Assembly: GCF_028877475.1 (NCBI RefSeq)
Contig: NZ_CP113528.1
Coordinates: 62,001-126,000, forward strand
DNA length: 64,000 bases
Direction: 5' to 3'
Source of the DNA: Lysinibacillus irui
Lineage (GTDB): Bacteria; Bacillota; Bacilli; Bacillales_A; Planococcaceae
The first letter of the stretch is position 1. Every line of letters begins with the position of its first letter. Below, piece by piece: positions 41,994 to 51,670 of the stretch. The position numbers were made by a program, and so were the translations under genes. The notes below the pieces were generated by a model. That model worked only from the letters and a program-made list of their open reading frames with translations, was not told where the DNA came from and searched no databases.

Positions 41994-43163
41994 ATGGTAT
42001 CTACAAAAAGTGAAATGATAACAAAGTTTGAGGAAATTCTTGATAAAAATTTTGATAAATTTAAAGAGACTTCTCAAAATGAAACTAATCTAATTAAAAC
42101 ATATCTTATAGAAAATCATTTATTTAAAAATGATGAAAACAAAAATGATAACATATCTACTTTTTTAAATGATTGGATATTAAATTTAGAAAAAAGCCCC
42201 TCGAAAAGCGAATGGAATTTAAAAATACGTTCAACCAATGATTTAAATTTGATAATATTGGATTCTAAATTCGGGGAAATATTTATAGACATTACGGATA
42301 CTCGCTTTTGGTCTATTAACACTGCAATTAAAGCTAAAAGTTCTGATATGGTATTCAATGAGCTACTGCGTGAAGAATCTATGGATAATATTTGGCTACC
42401 TAGCTCTTTCATAAATTCAATGAATATGTTTGGTTCAATTTATGGCATAGGTGTTTCATATAATGAGATTTTAAATGATGATGAAAATATTGTTTCCTCA
42501 TATTTATCAAATGAAGATAAGCTTAAACTTAAAATCAGAAAATTCAATGCATCAAAAATGTTGAAGATACTCCAAAAATCTGAATTTAAAGAAAATATAG
42601 CTTTAGATCGAATCTCTATATTGAAAACCGATTCATTAAAAGATGACGATTTCATTGTAGACGATATTACTTATTTCGGTAAGTTTACTGCTAAGGGAAC
42701 ATCCTATTCTAAGCATAGTCAACTGGTATATGAAATTTTCAGTAACTATCGTGATAAACTTCAATTCTTAGAAGACAATATAGCTTTTAATTTCAATTTA
42801 GATGAACAGCAAATAAAGGGTCAAATAATCAATATCAAATTTCATCGCAAAGATATTATCCTTTCAAAACTTGTAGATGTACTTTCTTCAGGAAATAAAG
42901 TATTTAAGCTTTGGGGAATTCCTAAATGGTCATCTGAAGAATATTGTTCATTAAAAGTTGTTGATCTTCATGTAGGTAATTTGGGAAAAAGTATGCAGTT
43001 AGATATCACCCCTAATAATATAAGGGTTATTTTCCCACACGGAGCTTGTGCCAATACATTAGCAAGATTATTAACAAATATTCACCAAAATATTGATGCT
43101 ACAGCTGAATTAATAACAGGAGGAAATCCATATGACTACTTTATCCTCAATGAGTCCGATTGA
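41994..43163 (+). CDS. Unknown protein of the candidate defence cluster
   Basis: This soluble 389-residue protein has no motif I recognise. Its N-terminal part is highly charged and Asn/Lys-rich; the C-terminal part has regular hydrophobic strands and an H-G-A-C segment. ATG 41994 follows AGGTGGTG; a frame to 41982 has no site. It overlaps the next gene by 32 bases, so the two form an operon opposite the helicase-nuclease gene. A sensor or adaptor role is possible. Confidence 0.6.
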   Translation: MVSTKSEMITKFEEILDKNFDKFKETSQNETNLIKTYLIENHLFKNDENKNDNISTFLNDWILNLEKSPSKSEWNLKIRSTNDLNLIILDSKFGEIFIDITDTRFWSINTAIKAKSSDMVFNELLREESMDNIWLPSSFINSMNMFGSIYGIGVSYNEILNDDENIVSSYLSNEDKLKLKIRKFNASKMLKILQKSEFKENIALDRISILKTDSLKDDDFIVDDITYFGKFTAKGTSYSKHSQLVYEIFSNYRDKLQFLEDNIAFNFNLDEQQIKGQIINIKFHRKDIILSKLVDVLSSGNKVFKLWGIPKWSSEEYCSLKVVDLHVGNLGKSMQLDITPNNIRVIFPHGACANTLARLLTNIHQNIDATAELITGGNPYDYFILNESD

Positions 43164-44109
43164 TATAAAATATTATACAGAAATTGAACTACTCAATTTA
43201 GCAATTTTAATGTGCCTTGAAAGCGATACAAATGGTGTAAATAATATTCTATACAAGCATAATTATAAAATTGTTTCTATTGATCGTTCTATTTCAACTG
43301 CTGTTGGTACTGTAAAATATGATATCTGTTTAACTTCAACGCAAAAAGAACTGACAGTAGGCATAGAGATAAAGGGCGATCGTGCATCTAATATAGACGA
43401 AGATCAACTAAATAGATATAAAAATGTCCCGCTGGAACAATTTATTTATCTAAGTGGTATTCCATCACAAGATTTAAATGCTCACAAAATGGAAACTGTA
43501 ATAATGGTTAATTCACCAAGACTTTCTTATGTAAGAGATAAATTAGAGCAGTACGGATATAAATTTTCAATATTAGGATTGGATTCTAATCATTTAACTG
43601 CTTCACTAGATGAAATTCATACGATTGATCAAGCTATCGCTCATGATATTAATTCCAACCCTAATATTCTATCAACTATTACACCACCATTAATTATCAA
43701 ATTTGATAAAGAGTCTGATGAAACTGTCATAGCTGCAGAAGTCATACCCGAGATTTTCCGAATACTATTAGAAAAAAGGGATACGTTTACTGTGGATGAA
43801 ATAATAGAAAGTACATATTGTTCAGTACCCTATTTACTAAATATCGTAGGGGCTGACATTAAATCTTCCGTAAATAATAAAATTAAACGTTGTTTAAGAG
43901 ACTTGTCTAAATTTGAGTTAAATAAACATCTTATTTGGGATAGTATAGATAAACACTGGGAACTTAAAGGTTTAGATTATTCTACCCCTGCAAAACTAGG
44001 AGAAAAGCTAAAAAATGTTCACAATAAATATATGGCAAGAAAAAATAATACTTCTCCAATCCATGAAAACTTAGATCAACTTTCTCTTTTTGATTACGAA
44101 AATTATTAA
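43132..44109 (+). CDS. Possible PD-(D/E)XK protein of the candidate defence cluster
   Basis: In this 325-residue protein, residues 60-100 carry V-K-Y-D-I-C-L-T, then L-T-V-G-I-E-I-K-G-D, then a helix (DEDQLNRYK), a fair match to a PD-(D/E)XK nuclease core (Asp, ExK). A winged-helix-like part may follow near residue 225. ATG 43132 follows GGAGGAAATCCAT and overlaps the previous gene. With the divergent helicase-nuclease it would make a three-gene module with two nuclease-like domains. Confidence 0.55.
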   Translation: MTTLSSMSPIDIKYYTEIELLNLAILMCLESDTNGVNNILYKHNYKIVSIDRSISTAVGTVKYDICLTSTQKELTVGIEIKGDRASNIDEDQLNRYKNVPLEQFIYLSGIPSQDLNAHKMETVIMVNSPRLSYVRDKLEQYGYKFSILGLDSNHLTASLDEIHTIDQAIAHDINSNPNILSTITPPLIIKFDKESDETVIAAEVIPEIFRILLEKRDTFTVDEIIESTYCSVPYLLNIVGADIKSSVNNKIKRCLRDLSKFELNKHLIWDSIDKHWELKGLDYSTPAKLGEKLKNVHNKYMARKNNTSPIHENLDQLSLFDYENY

Positions 44110-44406
44110 ATTTATTGGGAGTGTCTAATCTTTTTTGCATAGATATTCCTCTCTCAATCTATCTACTACACAATATCCTTGAATTTAATTGAAGGATGTT
44201 TAACTTTTATTACTTGTATTTTTTGTCTATCGAACTAATACAAAGTGAAAATATGATAGGTTGTTTAATAAATTGGTTAAAATTTTGCTAAATCATCCTG
44301 TAGGTAAACATCGTTTAATGAATTTACTTCAAATTCTTTCATTACATCCACTACGCCTACATCAGTCATAGAACGACAGTTATCGTCTTTTTTATATCCC
44401 GTTGTT
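44110..44406. other. Gap between the candidate defence cluster and the recombinase trio
   Basis: About 300 bases with no supported gene. It may contain the attachment end of the Tn554-like element, but I found no clear repeat of the opposite end. Confidence 0.4.
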
Positions 44407-44880
44407 TTATTGAAATTGTTCGAATTGATTAGCTTTCCATCGTTTTTGATTTTCTGCTAGGTATTGCTCAACTGCTATTAATCGATTCACCAGCTCTTCT
44501 TTGGACAACTTCAAATACTTCGTTTTTACGGCATCTAAATCTCGTTCAGAAGAGATTCGTCTTGTAGTAGATTCATCCCATTTAGGAGGTGATATGGGCT
44601 TTTTACGTACCTGATTGACTTTATAAGTGCGGCTATGCTTTTGATAATACGCATACAATTCATCATTACGTTTAATGGTATTTGGATGAATCCCTTTCCC
44701 TTGAGGGTCAACTTGTTTCGAATGCTCCCGAATCGTGTGATAGGTTACTGGAATCTCTTGTTTCACGAGAAAATCAATCGTAGCCATGCCAAGGGAAACA
44801 GAACGTTCCTTCCTTTGTTGATGTACTCTATCCAGCCATGGGCGTTTATCGGAATGGATTGCGCTTTGTGATTGGTGCAT
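44407..44880 (-). CDS. tnpC: Tn554 TnpC-like protein
   Basis: This basic helical 157-residue protein has a possible helix-turn-helix (TYHTIREHSKQVDPQGKGIHPNT) and a C-terminal coiled region (LSKEELVNRLIAVEQYL). It overlaps the end of the large recombinase gene by 35 bases. In Tn554 the third protein assists the two recombinases in orientation and efficiency of transposition. It is slightly longer than the 125 residues I recall for Tn554. Confidence 0.7.
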   Translation of the reverse strand: MHQSQSAIHSDKRPWLDRVHQQRKERSVSLGMATIDFLVKQEIPVTYHTIREHSKQVDPQGKGIHPNTIKRNDELYAYYQKHSRTYKVNQVRKKPISPPKWDESTTRRISSERDLDAVKTKYLKLSKEELVNRLIAVEQYLAENQKRWKANQFEQFQ

Positions 44881-46984
44881 ACTGACGTTCCTCTCTATAC
44901 TTCTTAATCAAGTTTATCTCTTTCAATTCGATTTTCGCTTGTTTTTCCATTTCCTTGGCTTTCCGTACTTCGACCTCTAATCCTAATTGTTTAAAACGCA
45001 TCTCCATATCTTTTGATAATTGAATCACCTCTAAAAGATCGTCCTCTTGGTCTGGTTCAGGTACTTTTGCTCGACAGCCCAAACATTGCATTTTAGTCGG
45101 ACAGACAAAATCTGCCACACATGTCCCACCTAATACTTTGTTGAATACACCTATCTTTTCCACGTAGGTATCTAATTCTTTTTGTAGCTCTTGTGGACTT
45201 CTTATATACGCCTCATCAATGTCTACATAGCTTGCAATCACATCATGTAGCTCGCTGACGGATGCTGCAATTTGTGTAGGGGTAGGGGCTGAATAATAGC
45301 CTGTTACTTCCAAATCTTTCTGGTGTAGTATTTTTGCAACAATATCAATTGGCATCTTTTGACGTTGAACAGCCTCTGTCGCAAAGGCATGACGCAAAAG
45401 GTGTGTTTTGATAGTTACAGACTTTCCGTTTTGTGTTTCAAAAATCAAACCATGAAGAAGGAAACGGATACTACTATGTAGTGCACTTTTTCTAATACTC
45501 TTACCAGCATATTGAAAGTAATAGGGTAACGGTTGAGGGAATAGATGCCTTCGTTCATCTCGATATGGAACACTGGGGATTCTATCATCCTTATAATGTT
45601 CTCTCAACATCCTTGAGACAGTTTGAATATGCTCCATTGTTTGCTTGCTCAAATAATATTCTTCTAAGGTATCTCTTCCTTTAGGTATGGCTTTATAGGA
45701 ATAGTGGAGCTTGTTGTTGACTTTTTTTACTTGGATACACTCTTTTGTATTATTGATTTGAAGCAATTCATTAGCCCTTGCACCTGTTGTAGTTAACATA
45801 TCTATAGCTAATAACCCAAATGTACAAGCTGTATAAAATGGTTCTACATCTATGAGTAAGCCTTCGGCTTTGTCTTTATGTAAAGTAATAAATGTTGATG
45901 GGGTTAGGATACCTTTATGCCTAGAATTGAAAGGTGTAGGCTTCGATTCATTCTCACTTTGATACCCCCATAATAATAAAAAATTTAAAATGGTAGAATG
46001 TTCTTCTTTGGGTCTACTTTGATACCATATTCCTAACATATGATGTTCAATTAATTCATTGAACCAAAGACCATTTGCCTCCCAATCACTTGCTATTGGT
46101 TCTGCACAAATAAATTCAAGGAAATTCGCATTATTATCATTAGAATAAATCCCTTTTCGTTGTGTCGCTAGTTTAATAGTATTTTCTGAAAAATCGGCTT
46201 GATGGTTCAGTACAAAGGAAGGTTTATCCCATAAACGGAAATGAAATCTTTCATTAATACGTTCAGGTTCATCATAATAAAATTCTATTGGTAGAGATAA
46301 TCCTTCACTTTCAACTTTTTTTATTTGTTGATAGAAAGCATCCCTTAACCTTTTCATCTGATTCCAGCGGAAATTTGCCTCACGTATGGTAGGAAGATGA
46401 GGGACAATCGCATCGGTCTCATCCTTACGAATAGTTTGAGCCTCTTCAATCGCTAATTTATTGAATGCAAAAACTCTTACATCAAATGAAAAAGGTGACA
46501 ATACATATTGTTTATAATATTCTTGATCATCAACAGAAAGTTGATTATAAATCCATTTATTCACATTGTATACAGATGCACTATAATAACTATATAACTT
46601 TGCTCTTTTGTTATTCGAATCATGCGGTAATACATCTCCTTTTAAATATTGGTACAGATGAATATCTACATCAAACTCTATCATTTTTGTTAAAGAGAAT
46701 AATGTAAAAATATCTTTGAATCGTGTATGTAAAGTTGATATAGTATTATACGAAGTTATAATATCCTTGTTCCGATCTGTTTCAATCAATAATATTAATA
46801 ATAAATGATTTTTCCAATCGTACTTTAAACAATTATTGTGAAGATAGGTAAAAGCTCGTTCGTCCATTTTGTCGATTAAAAATTCGCCTCTACTGTTTTG
46901 TAGACACATTAATTTTTCATCCATTTGCCCCATCCATTTTTCATACCATTCAGTTAATGGAAATGGTTGTGTCATATCAATCAA
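44846..46984 (-). CDS. tnpB: Tn554 TnpB-like tyrosine recombinase
   Basis: This 712-residue tyrosine recombinase has a large N-terminal region and a C-terminal catalytic domain with Arg in TTGARANELLQ, HLLRH (HxxR) and the nucleophile Tyr in LEVTGYYS. A Cys-rich segment near the end (CVADFVCPTKMQCLGC) suggests zinc binding. Start is TTG 46984 or ATG 46975, 2-11 bases after the preceding gene. The Tn554 protein is about 630 residues, so this one is a longer relative. Confidence 0.85.
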   Translation of the reverse strand: MIDMTQPFPLTEWYEKWMGQMDEKLMCLQNSRGEFLIDKMDERAFTYLHNNCLKYDWKNHLLLILLIETDRNKDIITSYNTISTLHTRFKDIFTLFSLTKMIEFDVDIHLYQYLKGDVLPHDSNNKRAKLYSYYSASVYNVNKWIYNQLSVDDQEYYKQYVLSPFSFDVRVFAFNKLAIEEAQTIRKDETDAIVPHLPTIREANFRWNQMKRLRDAFYQQIKKVESEGLSLPIEFYYDEPERINERFHFRLWDKPSFVLNHQADFSENTIKLATQRKGIYSNDNNANFLEFICAEPIASDWEANGLWFNELIEHHMLGIWYQSRPKEEHSTILNFLLLWGYQSENESKPTPFNSRHKGILTPSTFITLHKDKAEGLLIDVEPFYTACTFGLLAIDMLTTTGARANELLQINNTKECIQVKKVNNKLHYSYKAIPKGRDTLEEYYLSKQTMEHIQTVSRMLREHYKDDRIPSVPYRDERRHLFPQPLPYYFQYAGKSIRKSALHSSIRFLLHGLIFETQNGKSVTIKTHLLRHAFATEAVQRQKMPIDIVAKILHQKDLEVTGYYSAPTPTQIAASVSELHDVIASYVDIDEAYIRSPQELQKELDTYVEKIGVFNKVLGGTCVADFVCPTKMQCLGCRAKVPEPDQEDDLLEVIQLSKDMEMRFKQLGLEVEVRKAKEMEKQAKIELKEINLIKKYREERQYAPITKRNPFR

Positions 46985-46986
46985 TT

Positions 46987-48327
46987 TTATTCCAACCCTT
47001 CTAATAACTCTTGTAAATCTTTATCTATTAGTTCAGCATGTATAGGTTTGAACAGTTGTTGTTTTGGTTTTAATTTTTTTGAAGGTTTAAGTTGTTTATT
47101 ATATGCTTTCTCTCTTCGCTCCATCTGCTCTAACATGTGTTCATGCGCTGCCCGATGTTGCGCTTCATCAAAATGATGTGCATACACATGCATAGTGTCA
47201 GGATTTTTCCACTTCATATATTGGATTAATTCATTTTTCCGTTGCTGCACTTCAGCATCATTTTGGGATAACCTATAAATCTCTCGTAATCGAGAAGTGA
47301 CAAACCAATGCCTTGCTTTATGTGGATTTAAACATAGTTTATTTTCTTTCATTGCTCGGTTCCAGTGATAGTACCAAGCATGATAAGTGAATGGCGTCCC
47401 ATTGGTGGATAAAAAGAGAGCAGCTTCATCTGGTAATTCATGAAAATCCAAATGATCTTTATCCACGGCCTTTCTTTCAGTTTCAATGTAATGAAATAAG
47501 CGTTTCACCGTATCTTTACTAAAGCGTAGAAACTTTATTTTCCGACCATAACTCCCTTTATTAAATGTCATAACTTCTTGATGACTTTTACGCTGTCGAT
47601 AATCTCCAACCTTTAGTTCGATAATTTCAGAGGCTCTTGCCCCCGTCTCAAATAACATTCTTGCGATAATCATTTCACGTTGTGACCAATGGACGTGTTG
47701 TCCAGCTTTATACACTTGATAGGGTAGATGAATGTCATCAATAATTTGTGGTTGCCATTCATCATTGATGATTTTGAAATAGGAATCGGTTACCCTGCGA
47801 TGAGCCATTGGTTCTTCTGTTCCAGCAATGGAAGCTATTCGAGGTTTGTCATTTCTAACACCTCTTACTTCTTCTTTGTAAGGTTGCAAGATAGCTTGCG
47901 TATCAATGAAAGGATTATGATAGGGATATTGATTTAAACAAATCATCGATTTATAAAATGACTTGAGTGCTGATAGAAAACGGCTTATTGTGTTCGGGCT
48001 TTTATTGGTTAATTTCACAAAACGAAAGGTATCTTTATCATGAATCTTACAATACATTTTTTCCATTAAATACGCTTCAACAGCTACACGAATTTTCTCT
48101 TCAGAATCATTCCATTGCACACGTTGTCCCTGAAAGTTACTACTTGTCTCTAACCATGAAAAAAAGGGAAGTAAGCTATTTAAATAAGATATAGCAGTAC
48201 TTTTACTCACTCGCCCTAAACAATCATGATAATAATCCGTTAATGGTAAGAATGGTTCCTGCGCTTTAAATACTAATAATTGATATCTGCTTTTAACATG
48301 TTTTGGGCAATAGTCATACCAATACAA
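46987..48327 (-). CDS. tnpA: Tn554 TnpA-like tyrosine recombinase
   Basis: This 446-residue recombinase has an N-terminal SAM-like domain (about residues 25-130) and a catalytic domain with Arg231 (TGARASEII), H336-K-A-R339-H340 and Tyr382 (MHVYAHH). Start TTG 48327 follows GAGGGGG by about eight bases. It is first of the three recombinase genes, the Tn554 order. Cargo in such elements lies beyond tnpC, which here is the candidate defence cluster. Confidence 0.85.
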   Translation of the reverse strand: MYWYDYCPKHVKSRYQLLVFKAQEPFLPLTDYYHDCLGRVSKSTAISYLNSLLPFFSWLETSSNFQGQRVQWNDSEEKIRVAVEAYLMEKMYCKIHDKDTFRFVKLTNKSPNTISRFLSALKSFYKSMICLNQYPYHNPFIDTQAILQPYKEEVRGVRNDKPRIASIAGTEEPMAHRRVTDSYFKIINDEWQPQIIDDIHLPYQVYKAGQHVHWSQREMIIARMLFETGARASEIIELKVGDYRQRKSHQEVMTFNKGSYGRKIKFLRFSKDTVKRLFHYIETERKAVDKDHLDFHELPDEAALFLSTNGTPFTYHAWYYHWNRAMKENKLCLNPHKARHWFVTSRLREIYRLSQNDAEVQQRKNELIQYMKWKNPDTMHVYAHHFDEAQHRAAHEHMLEQMERREKAYNKQLKPSKKLKPKQQLFKPIHAELIDKDLQELLEGLE

Positions 48328-48426
48328 AATAGGTGCCCCCTCATAAAATAAGAATCTTGCTTACTTGTGGGTAATGCTAAATCAATACATATTTTCCTTA
48401 TTCTTTAGATTAATGTAATAAAAATA

Positions 48427-48470
48427 AAAATGTACACCACTAAAAAGTCCTTTTTAGTAATGTACATTTT
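48427..48470 (-). terminator. Long hairpin terminator
   Basis: The arms AAAATGTACA and TGTACATTTT with inner ACTAAAAAG/CTTTTTAGT make a stem of almost 20 bp, followed on the minus strand by TTATTTTTATT. It would end the transcript of the large secreted protein gene and lies upstream of tnpA. Confidence 0.75.
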
Positions 48471-48572
48471 ATAATATGTGTAACATATTAAACAAGTATA
48501 GGTGAAATCAATCACCTTGTACCATTACTTGTCCTTAATATTACAGGTTATCCTAAGCTTTTCATACTCTTA

Positions 48573-51500
48573 TTAGTGGGTAACACTCGATTTGAAATCG
48601 TCTAATGATGATTGATCCGCATGATAGAAGATAACGTCGCCTTCTTGTAGATTGAAGGTATTACCATAACCATCGACAAAGCTATTCTTAAATCCTTCCA
48701 TATTCGTCCACTGACTCATATAGTGAGCTTTGTAGTAGGATAGATACGGATTATTAAGATCGCCCTCATTAATCGTTTCTATGTCGAAATTCACGATAAT
48801 GTATCCATCTTTTAAGAACAATGGATGATTTTCATTCAGCATCCCTACACGTCCTGCTTCTTGAACATTCGCATTCTTTGGCACTACGTATAGTTTAGCG
48901 GGCAGACTGTACTCTCCATACCACGTTTGTTCTTTAGTAACGATTTCTTTTGGTGGAACCATCGTATTTGAAGGAACTTGATTTGCTAAAGGTCCTCTAT
49001 AGGTACGAAGCTTCCAATTTTGAATTTGCCATCCATAAGGTCCTGTTTGCACAGGTTCTTTGGACATATGCTTGACGTAATAACGTGCAAACGCAGTTTC
49101 ATAATACTGACTAGTAGTTTCCTTTAAGTTAAAACGATCACCAAAATTGTAATAGTGCAGCGCGTTATTTGTAATTTCATTTTTTGGAACGTTTCGCATT
49201 GTTTCATTCAACGAAACAGTACGATACGTCTTATCTTTATCAGAGCCGATTTTAACAAAGTAGTTGTTATCATCATGATAATAAAGATCTACAGCTTGAC
49301 GTTTCTTTCCATCACTTGTTACATGATAAAAGGTCGGTTTAATACGGATAGCATCATTAATACTTTCCATATCACCTTTTGTTTTCATATCAAACTTAAA
49401 TTTATAACCAGTTTTGACAGCTACGTTTTGGAATCCATTCGGATGGCTACCATGTCGTACTGGTAAAACAAATGGATTTGAATTACCACGTTTTGCTCCA
49501 TCGATGCCGTTCAATCCAACCCAATATGAATTATTAGTTGGTGTTACGCCATCTCCCTGACGGAAAACAGACTTCCAATTGTAGTCGGAAATATCTGTCA
49601 CATGGAAATCATATAAACGGCCCACTACATCGACTTGTATAGAATCAATAGCTACGTGAGCAGCTGATAAACTACCTGCTGGTGGAACGTTAAACGCTGG
49701 GTTTGGAATCGTAATGTTTGCATGATGCTCAGACCCACCAAAGTCTCCACCTGGTAGTGCATTAATCGCAAACGCTCTAAACTGGATTGTGTATTGTTTT
49801 TCAGGCACCCAAACGGGTAAGAAAAACTCAACTGTTTCCATATCAACAGGAACGGAAATCCATGTATTAGCTGGATAAAATGCTTGTTTTGTTGCGGTAT
49901 ACACATCAAACGGGAACATAACTTGTTTCATCTTAATGTATTTTGAGTAATCGCGGTTGCCATAGCCAGGAATATTGCGGTGTTGCCCTCCTGTTGGCAA
50001 TGACACAGTAAATGGTCTATCTAGTATAAACGCATGTCGATCTTGGTCAGGGTTTGGTGGTGTAGAACGTAACGGCGGCTTAATGCGTTGGTCATGTTCC
50101 TTATCGTCAGATGCCCTAGAGTATATTACGACAGGCGTATGTACCGTTACTGGATTCACATCAAACGGGAAATCCTTTGCTGAAGCGGAGCCATCGATTG
50201 AGAATACAGGCTCATAAAATACTTTCCCAGTACTTGGTGATTGCCAGTAGTTTGTCTTTAATGGATCTATCAGTAGCCCTCTCGCAGTCATTTGTATCAT
50301 GCCAGGGGGAGGTACATCTGAAGGTGTTGGACCATCAGTTGTTGCGCGTGTATCATCCATAATCACAGAGCCTTTAAATTCAGCACGATCATTTTCGACT
50401 TCATTCTCTCCAATTTCATCTTCTGCAGCTGCTTTAGCCTCGTCTGTAATATCAGGTACACTTGGTTTGGAACTGCCTCCATCGATTGTTTCAGGAGGTA
50501 ATTCAATATCAGGACATTCAGGCGGAAATACGTGATCTTCCACGTTGTCGCTATGCTTACCATTAGCTGTAACATTCGTCATCGCATCGATGCTTAAAAA
50601 CTCACCTGGTAGTGCGTAATTCGTAAATTCTGAGTGCGTTAGTTTCCAAATGTTGTACTTAATTATCTCCCAATAAGAAAATGGTCTTTCGATACCACTT
50701 ACAGCAACCTTTTTGGTTACAGTTTCCTCATGGTCGGTATACGTCACATTCCCTTTTGAATCGGTCTTGGAGGTTGTCCATGTTAGCGTAAACTCTTTAG
50801 ATGCATTCACATTGTTAAATACCGTTTTACCTTTCTTCTGAACAAAATCTTGCTCGTAAAGGTATTCTTCACTTTGAGCATCTGCTCGTAGATATTCACT
50901 TGACGGAATCCCTTGTACTACATCAAATTCACCACTATCGGAACTGATGCTGCCCGACGGAGAAGGTTGAATTAGACTACCTTTTTGTGAGGCACCGTCT
51001 CCCTCTAATAGAAATTCAATAGAACAGGCTTCGATAGGTTCAGGGTCTGTTTCCTCTTCTTCATCATCGATGTAACCCTTCCATTGAATCCACATTTTTA
51101 TTGGGTAGGCAACGTGGTATTTAGGATTATAATTTGGAGGGCCATTATCACCATACTGATCTACAATAGATGGCGTATAATCTATCCCTGTTTCAACTAT
51201 TATTTCGAGTACATCTATTGTATACATACGTTTACTCTTACCTAAGTAATTATAACCATTACTCTTATCGTCCCATTGTGGATTGGTTCCTTCGATACCT
51301 TTTACCTTCGAAGCCGGATATGTGTCATCTGGGTCATTAACATTATGAAAAGTATCTGGCATTGGATATTGACGCAGGTCCAATCGAGCATGGACGTCTT
51401 TATTTTTAGGATAAGGATTCTTAACTGTACCCGCATTAGTTGTTTGTACTGGTCCATTCCAGTTCTCAGCTCTAAAATCTCCGTTATCAATTTGCCACCA

Positions 51501-51647
51501 GTGTACGATAGGATTTATCTCTCTTTTTTCTGTGATAACTTCTATTCTTTTTGCAGATACTGGAGTCGTTCCACCCATATTGAACCAAAAAATAAAAATA
51601 GATAAAAAAGAAATAATAAGCATTATTTCTTTTCTATAAACACTCAC
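48573..51647 (-). CDS. Large secreted protein of unknown function
   Basis: This 1024-residue protein has a signal peptide (residues 1-32, ending T-P-V-S-A-K). The mature part is beta-rich, with a Pro-rich acidic linker region (about 365-440) and no catalytic motif I can see. Long proteins of this kind follow SLH proteins in Bacillales plasmids (DUF5704 from memory, uncertain). GTG 51647 has AAAGGAG 13 bases upstream, a long spacing. It follows the SLH gene by 23 bases and is probably co-expressed at the cell surface. Confidence 0.6.
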   Translation of the reverse strand: MSVYRKEIMLIISFLSIFIFWFNMGGTTPVSAKRIEVITEKREINPIVHWWQIDNGDFRAENWNGPVQTTNAGTVKNPYPKNKDVHARLDLRQYPMPDTFHNVNDPDDTYPASKVKGIEGTNPQWDDKSNGYNYLGKSKRMYTIDVLEIIVETGIDYTPSIVDQYGDNGPPNYNPKYHVAYPIKMWIQWKGYIDDEEEETDPEPIEACSIEFLLEGDGASQKGSLIQPSPSGSISSDSGEFDVVQGIPSSEYLRADAQSEEYLYEQDFVQKKGKTVFNNVNASKEFTLTWTTSKTDSKGNVTYTDHEETVTKKVAVSGIERPFSYWEIIKYNIWKLTHSEFTNYALPGEFLSIDAMTNVTANGKHSDNVEDHVFPPECPDIELPPETIDGGSSKPSVPDITDEAKAAAEDEIGENEVENDRAEFKGSVIMDDTRATTDGPTPSDVPPPGMIQMTARGLLIDPLKTNYWQSPSTGKVFYEPVFSIDGSASAKDFPFDVNPVTVHTPVVIYSRASDDKEHDQRIKPPLRSTPPNPDQDRHAFILDRPFTVSLPTGGQHRNIPGYGNRDYSKYIKMKQVMFPFDVYTATKQAFYPANTWISVPVDMETVEFFLPVWVPEKQYTIQFRAFAINALPGGDFGGSEHHANITIPNPAFNVPPAGSLSAAHVAIDSIQVDVVGRLYDFHVTDISDYNWKSVFRQGDGVTPTNNSYWVGLNGIDGAKRGNSNPFVLPVRHGSHPNGFQNVAVKTGYKFKFDMKTKGDMESINDAIRIKPTFYHVTSDGKKRQAVDLYYHDDNNYFVKIGSDKDKTYRTVSLNETMRNVPKNEITNNALHYYNFGDRFNLKETTSQYYETAFARYYVKHMSKEPVQTGPYGWQIQNWKLRTYRGPLANQVPSNTMVPPKEIVTKEQTWYGEYSLPAKLYVVPKNANVQEAGRVGMLNENHPLFLKDGYIIVNFDIETINEGDLNNPYLSYYKAHYMSQWTNMEGFKNSFVDGYGNTFNLQEGDVIFYHADQSSLDDFKSSVTH

Positions 51648-51670
51648 TATAGTAAGTCAACTCCTTTTAT

